Assembly: GCF_001280005.1 (NCBI RefSeq)
Contig: NZ_LGDW01000135.1
Span: forward strand, 1-6,182
From: Streptomyces sp. NRRL WC-3618
GTDB taxonomy: Bacteria; Actinomycetota; Actinomycetes; Streptomycetales; Streptomycetaceae
Direction: 5' to 3'
Length of the DNA: 6,182 nucleotides
Under the pieces are notes generated by a model, which ran no database searches, was not told the DNA's origin, and saw only the letters and a list, made by a program, of their open reading frames with translations. Shown here piece by piece: positions 1 to 4,706 of the stretch; within the stretch, counting starts at the first letter, position 1, and each line of letters opens with the position of its first letter. A program made the translations under genes and the position numbers.

Positions 1-67
1 GCTGCCGGGAGGGCAGTCGTCAGGCGTCCCCGTGGCGTCAAGCCCGCCACCGCAAGGTAGGCAGGAA

Positions 68-89
68 TCTCCCTCGTTTACGAGGGAGA
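68..89 (-). terminator. Hairpin just downstream of the sensor kinase
   Basis: A perfect 9-bp inverted repeat (TCTCCCTCG at 68-76, CGAGGGAGA at 81-89) closes a 4-nt loop. It begins 20 nt past the kinase stop on the minus strand. No T-run follows it there (TTCCTGCC), so it would be a U-poor, actinobacterial-type terminator or an mRNA-stabilising stem between this gene and whatever lies further left. Bases 1-67 show no start codon with a Shine-Dalgarno site and no recognisable gene on either strand. Confidence 0.5.
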
Positions 90-109
90 GCACTTCAAGT
101 CTGCTGCGT

Positions 110-1375
110 CTACGTCTGCGCGGTTCTCTGTACGAGGCTGCCGGCGCCGTCCGCGGCGCGCGGGCCGCTCTTCACCGGCAGGATCGCATGTACGCGGAAG
201 CCGCCTCCGTACCGGGGACCGGTGGTGCAGCGGCCGCCGACCGCGGTGACCCGCTCCCGCATGCCGAGCAGGCCGTGCCCGCCGCCCTCTTCCGGCCCCT
301 CCTCGCCCGCCCCGCGTCCCGGACCGTTGTCCAGCACGGTGATCTCGATGTTCGGCCCCACCCGTACGACGCTGACCTCGGCCTTCGCCTCCGCTCCCGC
401 GTGCTTGCGCACGTTCGTCAGGGCCTCCTGGATCACCCGGTAGGCGGCCAGGTCGATGGCGGCGGGGAGGGTGGTGTCCTGGTCGGCGCGGGCCACCTCG
501 ACCGGGAGTCCGGCGTTGTGGAAGGTGCCGACCAGCTCGTCGAGCCGGTGCAGACCGGGCGCCGGCTCGGTGGGCGCCTCCGGGTCCCCGGACTGGCGCA
601 GCAGCCCGACGGTCGCGCGCAGCTCGTTCAGCGCCGAGCGGCTGGCCTCCCGTACGTGGGCGAGGGCCTCCTTGGCCTGGTCGGGGCGCTTGTCCATGAC
701 GTGCGCGGCGACTCCGGCCTGGACGTTGACGAGGGCGATGTGGTGGGCGACCACGTCGTGCAGGTCACGGGCGATACGCAGTCGCTCCTCGGCGACGCGG
801 CGGCGGGCCTCCTCCTCGCGGGTGCGTTCCGCTCGCTCGGCGCGCTCCCTTATGGCGTCGACGAAGGCGCGGCGGCTGCGTACGGCGTCCCCGGCGGTCG
901 CGGCCATGCCGGTCCACGCGAAGATGCCGAGGTTTTCCTGCGCGTACCAGGGCAGGGGGCCGGCCAGCATCGCGGAACCGGTGAGGACGGTCATCGTGAG
1001 GAGGCCGACGCGCCAGCTGGTGGTGCGGTCGGTGGTCGACGCGACGGTGTAGAGGGCGATCACCGCGGACATCGCGACGGGGGCCCGGGGGTCGGCGGTG
1101 ACCGACTCGACGAGGGAGGCGGTGCTGGTGAACGCGAGCACTTTCATGGGGGCGCGGCGGCGGAGGGTGAGGGCCGCGGCGCCGAGCACCATGAGGAGGA
1201 GGCTGAGGAGGTCGGGGGTGCGGGCCGTCCAGCCGCCGTGGCCCTGGCTGTTGGGGTCGACGAAGGAGGCGCCCATCATGCAGAGGAGGACGGCGGCGGC
1301 GAGGGCGACGTCCAGCGCGAGGGGGTGTGCTTTTAGGTGGCATTGGGCGCGCTGGAGGGTCGTCACGTCTGTCAA
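110..1375 (-). CDS. NarL/LiaS-type membrane sensor histidine kinase
   Basis: This is a 421-residue sensor kinase of the HisKA_3 / HPK7 class, which autophosphorylates on histidine and passes the phosphate to a LuxR-type response regulator. Residues 1-165 are hydrophobic and probably make five or six membrane helices (about 21-37, 57-72, 78-94, 98-114, 122-140, 149-163) with little extracellular loop, as in intramembrane-sensing kinases. A basic/acidic linker (167-195) leads to the dimerisation box RIARDLHDVVAHH, with phospho-acceptor His206. The ATPase domain has the N box QEALTNVRKHA (316-326), DNGPG (349-353) and GHGLLGMRER (366-375). The C-terminal 19 residues after the last strand look non-conserved. 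The start is uncertain: TTG at 1375 has GGGGGG 5 nt upstream, and GTG at 1366 is an alternative. It follows pspA and pspAA on the same strand, so it probably senses envelope stress. From memory it corresponds to the kinase of the S. coelicolor SCO2165/2166 (AbrB) pair. Confidence 0.93.
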   Translation of the reverse strand: MTDVTTLQRAQCHLKAHPLALDVALAAAVLLCMMGASFVDPNSQGHGGWTARTPDLLSLLLMVLGAAALTLRRRAPMKVLAFTSTASLVESVTADPRAPVAMSAVIALYTVASTTDRTTSWRVGLLTMTVLTGSAMLAGPLPWYAQENLGIFAWTGMAATAGDAVRSRRAFVDAIRERAERAERTREEEARRRVAEERLRIARDLHDVVAHHIALVNVQAGVAAHVMDKRPDQAKEALAHVREASRSALNELRATVGLLRQSGDPEAPTEPAPGLHRLDELVGTFHNAGLPVEVARADQDTTLPAAIDLAAYRVIQEALTNVRKHAGAEAKAEVSVVRVGPNIEITVLDNGPGRGAGEEGPEEGGGHGLLGMRERVTAVGGRCTTGPRYGGGFRVHAILPVKSGPRAADGAGSLVQRTAQT

Positions 1376-1396
1376 GGTAGCCCCCCGGTGTGCGTT

Positions 1397-1470
1397 GCTG
1401 GGGACTGCGCCCCCAGGCCCCCGCTACGGCCCTGAACGAGCCTTGTCCTCAAACGCCGGACGGGCTGAAG
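1397..1470. repeat. Streptomyces-type intergenic repeat between pspAA and the kinase gene
   Basis: The stretch carries GCGCCCCCAGGCCCCCGC, then GGCCCTGAACGAGCC, then CCTCAAACGCCGGACGGGCTG. I recognise this word order from intergenic regions of many Streptomyces chromosomes, where it often sits near gene ends. Its function is not known to me. Here it fills most of the gap between two genes on the same strand, which is unusual for a tight operon. The identification is from memory; only one copy is in the window. Confidence 0.55.
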
Positions 1471-1475
1471 ATGCC

Positions 1476-1495
1476 GGCCGGAGCTGAAACCGGCC
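1476..1495 (-). terminator. Small hairpin 5 nt after the pspAA stop
   Basis: GGCCGG at 1476-1481 pairs with CCGGCC at 1490-1495 across an 8-nt loop. On the minus strand the stem begins 5 nt past the pspAA stop codon. The stem is short and has no U-run, so it is a possible weak terminator or an mRNA-end structure that would lower read-through from pspA-pspAA into the kinase gene. Confidence 0.3.
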
Positions 1496-1500
1496 CTGAC

Positions 1501-1779
1501 TCACCCTGGGATCAGCCCGTCGTCGCTCAGCAGCTCCCGTACCTGCTCCAGCGTCGCGTCCGGTGACGGGAGGATCAGTTCCGAGGGTTCCAGGGAGTCG
1601 TCGGGCAGGGGGTCGCCCAGTTCGCGGACCTTGGCCAGGAGGGAATGGAGGGTGCGGCGGAAGCCGGGGCCGTCGCCGATCTCCATTTCCGCCAGGAGCA
1701 CGTCGTCCAGCTTGTTCAGTTCGGCGAGGTGGCTGTCCGCCAGCCTCACCTGGCCCTCCCCCATGATCCGTACGATCAT
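1501..1779 (-). CDS. pspAA: PspA-associated protein PspAA
   Basis: A 92-residue soluble, acidic protein matching the actinobacterial PspA-associated family PspAA, as I recognise it. It opens with MIVRIMGEGQVRLADSHLAELNKL, cut here to its key parts: a short beta strand (MIVRIMGEGQ) then a helix with the ELNKLDD motif. It ends with LSDDGLIPG, and residues 59-75 are rich in Pro, Ser and Glu. No membrane segment or catalytic motif is visible. The ATG at 1779 is preceded by AGGAGGG (1784-1790), a strong ribosome site lying in the 14-nt gap after pspA, so the two genes are surely cotranscribed. A role as partner or modulator of PspA is inferred from this pairing; its biochemical activity is not known to me. 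Confidence 0.9.
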   Translation of the reverse strand: MIVRIMGEGQVRLADSHLAELNKLDDVLLAEMEIGDGPGFRRTLHSLLAKVRELGDPLPDDSLEPSELILPSPDATLEQVRELLSDDGLIPG

Positions 1780-1793
1780 GTCGCCCTCCTGGG

Positions 1794-2588
1794 CTACTGC
1801 TTGTCGAAGCGCGGGCCGTCCTTCTGCTGCTGTGACTGGTGCTGGCCCGCGCCGCCCTCGATGGCCTGCTGCCCCGACGACGAGCCGCCGGCCAGCTCCG
1901 CCTTCATGCGCTGCAGTTCCAGCTCCACATCCGTACCACCCGACAGCCGGTCCAGCTCGGCCTGGATGTCGTCCTTCGCCATGCCCGTGGGGTCGTCGAG
2001 GGCGCCCGAGGCGAGCAGCTCGTCGATCGCGCCGGCGCGCGCCTGGAGCTGCTGCGTCTTGTCCTCGGCCCGCTGGATCGCCAGGCCCACGTCGCCCATC
2101 TCCTCGGAGATGCCGGTGAACGCCTCGCCGATCCGGGTCTGGGCCTGGGCGGCGGTGTACGTCGCCTTGATCGTCTCCTTCTTGGTGCGGAAGGCGTCGA
2201 CCTTGGCCTGGAGGCGCTGCGCGGCGAGGGTGAGCTTCTCCTCCTCGCCCTGGAGGGTCTGGTGCTGCGTGTCCAGATCCGTCACCTGCTGCTGAAGGGC
2301 GGCGCGACGCGAGAGCGCCTCGCGGGCGAGGTCCTCGCGGCCCAGCGCGAGTGCCTTGCGGCCCTGGTCCTCCAGGGTGGCGGACTGCTTGTTCAGCTGA
2401 GTGAGCTGAAGCTCCAGTCGCTTGCGGCTCGTCGCCACGTCGGCGACACCGCGGCGCACCTTCTGGAGCAGCTCCAGCTGCTTCTGGTACGAATAGTCGA
2501 GGGTTTCGCGCGGGTCCTCGGCCCGGTCAAGGGCCTTGTTCGCCTTCGCGCGGAAGATCATCCCCATACGCTTCATGACACCGCTCAT
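1794..2588 (-). CDS. pspA: PspA/IM30 (ESCRT-III-like) phage shock protein
   Basis: A 264-residue PspA/IM30/Vipp1 family protein. Members are peripheral membrane proteins that assemble into rods or rings on the inner leaflet, protect damaged membrane and preserve the proton gradient. Residues 1-24 (MSGVMKRMGMIFRAKANKALDRAE) form the N-terminal membrane-binding amphipathic helix. The conserved EDPRETLDY follows (24-32), then long heptad-rich coiled coil (about 33-195) containing KALALGREDLAREAL (78-92). Residues 206-234 form a last helix. Residues 235-264 are a Gly/Ser/Gln tail with no expected fold. An upstream in-frame extension to 2666 adds 26 residues and is rejected because MSGVMKRMG is the usual start in Streptomyces homologues as I recall them. 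A weak AAGGGGG lies 12 nt before the chosen ATG. First gene of the pspA-pspAA(-kinase) set; probably induced by cell-envelope stress, by family analogy. Confidence 0.95.
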   Translation of the reverse strand: MSGVMKRMGMIFRAKANKALDRAEDPRETLDYSYQKQLELLQKVRRGVADVATSRKRLELQLTQLNKQSATLEDQGRKALALGREDLAREALSRRAALQQQVTDLDTQHQTLQGEEEKLTLAAQRLQAKVDAFRTKKETIKATYTAAQAQTRIGEAFTGISEEMGDVGLAIQRAEDKTQQLQARAGAIDELLASGALDDPTGMAKDDIQAELDRLSGGTDVELELQRMKAELAGGSSSGQQAIEGGAGQHQSQQQKDGPRFDKQ

Positions 2589-2731
2589 GGGCTTCGCGCG
2601 CCCCCTTCTGACGGACTCCAGTTCCAGCACCTGCAACAGGACCAACAGTACGGGCCCTGCCTCCATTACCGCACTGTTCCGGGCCCGATGCGCTCATCCC
2701 CAAGGACGACTGCGATCTGTCCCACTCCGGC

Positions 2732-2755
2732 GTAGGGAGTAGGTGATCCCCTACT
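2732..2755. promoter_or_regulatory. Candidate operator: GTAGG repeats with inverted half-site
   Basis: GTAGG occurs at 2732-2736 and again at 2739-2743 (7 bp apart), and its complement CCTAC at 2750-2754. The inner pair forms a 6-bp dyad, AGTAGG and CCTACT, around a 6-bp centre (TGATCC). Such spacing suits a dimeric helix-turn-helix regulator, for example a NarL/LuxR-type response regulator. The position, about 145 bp before pspA and 90 bp before the divergent gene, suits control of either. Binding is inferred only. Confidence 0.4.
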
Positions 2756-2827
2756 GCCTGTCCATTCAGACGACCGGCGTTGCCGGATCGTTCCCCACTC
2801 GGCTGCGGTCCATGCCTCGATACCCCT

Positions 2828-2833
2828 TACCCT
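2828..2833 (+). promoter_or_regulatory. Possible -10 box for a leaderless DUF3043 transcript
   Basis: TACCCT matches the TAnnnT pattern of streptomycete -10 boxes. It ends 8 nt before the GTG at 2842, which would place the transcription start at or next to that codon. No Shine-Dalgarno site precedes the GTG, consistent with leaderless translation. No convincing -35 hexamer is present at 17-18 bp. Confidence 0.35.
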
Positions 2834-2841
2834 TGGGTTTT

Positions 2842-3438
2842 GTGTTCCGTAGCCGTGCCAAGGAAGAGAAGGCCCCCGCCGACAAGGCGCCGGTGACCGA
2901 CTCCAAGCAGACCCGTGACCCGCAGGCCCCGAAGGGCAGGCCCACTCCCAAGCGGAGCGAGGCCCAGTCCCAGCGGCGCAGCGTGGCCAGTACGCCGACG
3001 ACGCGCAAGGAGGGCGCCAAGCGGCAGCGCGACGAGCGCCGTGCCGCGATGGAGCGTCAGCGCCAGGCTCTCGCCAGCGGGGACGAGCGTTATCTCCCCG
3101 CCCGCGACAAGGGTCCGGTGCGCCGTTTCGCGCGCGATTTCGTGGACTCGCGCTTCTGCGTCGCCGAGTTCTTCCTGCCGATGGCCGTGATCATCCTCGT
3201 ACTGAGCATGGTGCGGGTGGGCGCACTGCAGAGCATCGCGCTGCTGCTGTGGCTCTTCGTGATCGTGCTGATCATCGTCGACTCGATCAGTATCGCGATC
3301 CGGCTGAGGAAGCAGCTGGCCACGCGCTTCCCGAACGAGCGGACGAAGGGCGCGGTCGCCTACGCGCTGATGCGGTCCCTCCAGATGCGTCGCCTCCGGC
3401 TGCCCAAGCCGCAGGTCAAGCGCGGAGAGCGGCCCTGA
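2842..3438 (+). CDS. DUF3043 family two-pass membrane protein
   Basis: A 198-residue actinobacterial protein of the DUF3043 family, function unknown. Residues 1-100 are hydrophilic and very rich in Lys, Arg, Gln and Glu (KGRPTPKRSEAQ at 31-42, then RQRDERRAAMERQRQAL), followed by the conserved ERYLPARDKGPVRRFARDFVDSR stretch (82-104, key residues Y84, R88, R95, D102). Two membrane helices follow (about 108-126 and 129-153). The tail is basic and ends in PKPQVKRGERP. Both ends are likely cytoplasmic. The GTG at 2842 (MFRSRAKEEK) is chosen; the frame is open back to a GTG at 2743, but those 33 extra residues are not charged like the rest of the domain and lie in the promoter region. There is no ribosome site, so translation may be leaderless. 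It overlaps the methyltransferase gene by 4 nt, so the two are coexpressed. Confidence 0.9.
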   Translation: MFRSRAKEEKAPADKAPVTDSKQTRDPQAPKGRPTPKRSEAQSQRRSVASTPTTRKEGAKRQRDERRAAMERQRQALASGDERYLPARDKGPVRRFARDFVDSRFCVAEFFLPMAVIILVLSMVRVGALQSIALLLWLFVIVLIIVDSISIAIRLRKQLATRFPNERTKGAVAYALMRSLQMRRLRLPKPQVKRGERP

Positions 3439-4223
3439 GCACTACGTCGTTCTCCGGGGGCGCGGCGGACGCCTGGCTGCACAGGCTGGGCGGGCTGCGC
3501 AATGTCGTACGGCAGGAACTGGTGGCCCGGCAGCTCGAGGAGCAGATAGCGGGGCGTTTCCCGGTCGGGCAGCGGCTGCGGGTTCTCGACGTCGGTATGG
3601 GCCAGGGCACGCAGGCGTTGCGCCTGGCGCGGGCCGGCCATCAGGTCACCGGTGTCGAGAAGGACCCGAAGATGCTCGACGCGGCCCGGGAGGCGCTGGC
3701 CGCCGAGCCGGAGGGCATCCGTGCCCGCGTCCGGCTCTTCGAGAGCGACGGCCGTGACACCGGGGTGCACTTTCTGCCGGGCAGCTTCGATGTGGTGCTC
3801 TGCCACGGCGTACTGATGTACGTCGAACTGCCGGACGCCCTGTTGGCGGGGCTGGCGCGGATGCTGGCCCCTGGCGGGCTGCTGTCCCTGCTGGTGCGCA
3901 ACGGGGACGCGCTCGCCATGCGGGCGGGGATCGCCGGGGACTGGGCTGGGGCGCTGGGTGCGTTCGACAGTGACTCGTACACGAACCGGCTCGGTCTTGA
4001 CGTGCGTGCCGATCGGCTGTCCGCGCTCACCGGGACGCTGGCGGGGATCGGGGCGCCGTTGCAGGCGTGGTACGGGGTGCGGGTGTTCACGGACACGGCG
4101 TCCGACGAGGCGGAGGTTCCCTCGGACGTGGATGCGCTGCTGGCCGTCGAGGAACGGGCTGGGCGGACGGATCCCTATCGGCAGGTGGCTGCGTTGTTGC
4201 ACTTGTGCGGGGTTCGGGGTTAG
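3435..4223 (+). CDS. Class I SAM methyltransferase, CmoM/SmtA-like
   Basis: A 262-residue SAM-dependent methyltransferase. Motif I is VLDVGMGQGTQAL (50-62), the ribose-binding acid is E75 in VTGVEKD, motif IV is FDVVLCHGVLMYV (118-130), and motif VI is LAPGGLLSLLVRN (144-156). The last third (DALAMR at 158-163, YGVRVF at 213-218, LLAVEERA at 235-242, PYR at 247-249) lines up by eye with the C-terminal part of E. coli CmoM (SmtA), which methylates carboxymethoxyuridine at tRNA position 34. The tRNA substrate is therefore possible but unproven. The start appears to be CTG at 3435: GGAGAG lies 5 nt upstream, CTGA overlaps the stop of the preceding gene, and it keeps SFSGGAADAW. No ATG, GTG or TTG occurs in frame between 3249 and 3522; using 3249 would add 62 residues of DUF3043 shadow, and 3522 would remove 29 residues. 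Confidence 0.88.
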   Translation: MSTTSFSGGAADAWLHRLGGLRNVVRQELVARQLEEQIAGRFPVGQRLRVLDVGMGQGTQALRLARAGHQVTGVEKDPKMLDAAREALAAEPEGIRARVRLFESDGRDTGVHFLPGSFDVVLCHGVLMYVELPDALLAGLARMLAPGGLLSLLVRNGDALAMRAGIAGDWAGALGAFDSDSYTNRLGLDVRADRLSALTGTLAGIGAPLQAWYGVRVFTDTASDEAEVPSDVDALLAVEERAGRTDPYRQVAALLHLCGVRG

Positions 4224-4240
4224 GCGCTTTGTTTGGTCGA

Positions 4241-4310
4241 CTGCGGGTTGGTGGGGGCTTGTCGCGCCCACCCGGCGGTAGCCGCAGATCAAGTACAGCC
4301 CCGCGCCCCT
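4241..4310. repeat. Dispersed intergenic repeat, copy 1
   Basis: Bases 4250-4310 match 5946-6006 at 57 of 61 positions with no gaps; CTGCGGG just before also matches with a 1-nt length difference. The core reads GGTGGGGGCTTGTCGCGCCC, then GGCGGTAGCCGCAGATC, then ACAGCCCCGCGCCCCT. I recognise the type from other Streptomyces intergenic regions. It begins 17-26 nt after the methyltransferase stop. Its usual 3' hairpin arm (GGGGCGC) is missing here; a different palindrome starts at that point. Confidence 0.85.
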
Positions 4311-4311
4311 G

Positions 4312-4357
4312 AAAGGCCGCTGTCGGCGCCCCCTAGGGGGCGCCGGCAGCGGCCTTT
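4312..4357. terminator. Near-perfect 46-bp palindrome, bidirectional terminator
   Basis: Two 23-nt arms centred between 4334 and 4335 pair throughout except for one position (4323/4346, T opposite G, a U-G wobble in plus-strand RNA). The stem reads AAAGGCCGCTG, T, CGGCGCCCCC, TA and then its complement ending in CGGCCTTT. It lies between convergent genes, 88 nt past the methyltransferase stop and 7 nt past the stop of the small gene, and has A-runs and T-runs at its outer ends in both directions. It should terminate both transcripts. Confidence 0.8.
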
Positions 4358-4364
4358 GTCGCGG

Positions 4365-4580
4365 CTACGCCTCCTGGGCCTCTTTCAGGCTCATCGGGCC
4401 GTAGATTTTTGTCGTGTCCTCGAACAGGTGTACCTGGTCCGTGCCGCCTGCTAGCAGGTCCTTCCAGTACTCGCCGATCCAGGACTCCGCGTCACCCTGC
4501 GTCGTGAACTCCTCGGGCTCCACCGCCGGCTGGACCTCCTCCCCGTCGGTCTTCTCGAACCGCCACGTCCATGCCGCCAT
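4365..4580 (-). CDS. Small acidic conserved hypothetical protein
   Basis: A 71-residue protein with no function known to me. I recall similar short proteins annotated as hypothetical in Streptomyces. It starts MAAWTWRFEKTDGEEV, has a likely amphipathic helix GDAESWIGEYWKDLL (29-43), then a strand-like VHLFEDTTKIYGPMSL (50-65) and an acidic tail. It has four tryptophans, no cysteine, no signal peptide and no membrane segment. The ATG at 4580 is chosen because GGAGG lies 5 nt upstream; a TTG at 4592 in the same frame would place that ribosome site inside the gene. It is a single-gene unit, convergent with the methyltransferase and divergent from the cobU fusion. Confidence 0.8.
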   Translation of the reverse strand: MAAWTWRFEKTDGEEVQPAVEPEEFTTQGDAESWIGEYWKDLLAGGTDQVHLFEDTTKIYGPMSLKEAQEA

Positions 4581-4706
4581 GTACGCCTCCAAGATATGAA
4601 CCGCTGCGGACCAGGGGCCGGACCTTGATCCGACTTCTGGTCCGAGAGCCTAGGGCCTGTCCAGGCCGGACGCGCAAGACCTGCGGGGACACGCGAAAAT
4701 CAGTTC
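4581..4706. promoter_or_regulatory. Divergent intergenic region of the small gene and cobU fusion
   Basis: This 126-nt region contains an 8-bp inverted repeat CGGACCAG (4607-4614) and CTGGTCCG (4637-4644), with CGGA (4619-4622) and TCCG (4629-4632) nested inside, and a second small dyad GGCCT/AGGCC (4654-4658, 4663-4667). GAAAAT at 4695-4700 lies 6 nt before the GTG of the fusion gene and could be a -10 box for a leaderless transcript, since no good ribosome site is present. No B12-box (GCCACTG) or other cobalamin riboswitch element was found. Confidence 0.45.

Larger units (their letters stand above)
2589..2841. promoter_or_regulatory. Divergent intergenic region of pspA and the DUF3043 gene
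   Basis: This 253-nt region must hold the promoters of both divergent units. For the pspA side no confident -35/-10 pair was found. It contains the GTAGG repeat described separately, AACAGT/ACTGTT arms at 2644-2649 and 2673-2678, and two copies of CGGGCCC (2651-2657 and 2680-2686), which together would lie in a long pspA leader if the promoter is near 2730. For the plus strand, TACCCT at 2828-2833 fits a TAnnnT -10 box 8 nt before the GTG at 2842. No recognisable riboswitch or small gene was seen. Confidence 0.6.

Noticed and set aside
32..1336. Long plus-strand open frame of 434 codons opposite the kinase gene
   Set aside because: High-GC shadow: low-complexity Gly/Ala/Arg/Val protein with no motif, while the minus strand encodes a complete histidine kinase.
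1370..1375. TTGACA on the minus strand as a -35 promoter box for the kinase
   Set aside because: No -10-like hexamer lies 16-19 bp downstream, and the sequence coincides with the first codons of the kinase.
2589..2666. N-terminal extension of PspA from 2666
   Set aside because: MSGVMKRMG at 2588 is the expected PspA start and the N-terminal amphipathic helix begins there.
1839..2735. Plus-strand open frame of 298 codons opposite pspA
   Set aside because: Mirror of the PspA coiled coil; Leu/Arg/Gly-rich with no family features.
3249..3434. Upstream start for the methyltransferase at GTG 3249
   Set aside because: The added 62 residues are an out-of-frame reading of the DUF3043 coding sequence, Arg/Ala-rich and without ribosome-site support.
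3360..4292. Minus-strand open frame of 310 codons opposite the methyltransferase
   Set aside because: Pro/Arg/Gln-rich shadow of the methyltransferase, and it crosses the dispersed repeat and gene junction.
4581..4706. Cobalamin riboswitch upstream of cobU
   Set aside because: The region is short and has no B12-box or recognisable multi-stem structure; only small dyads are present.
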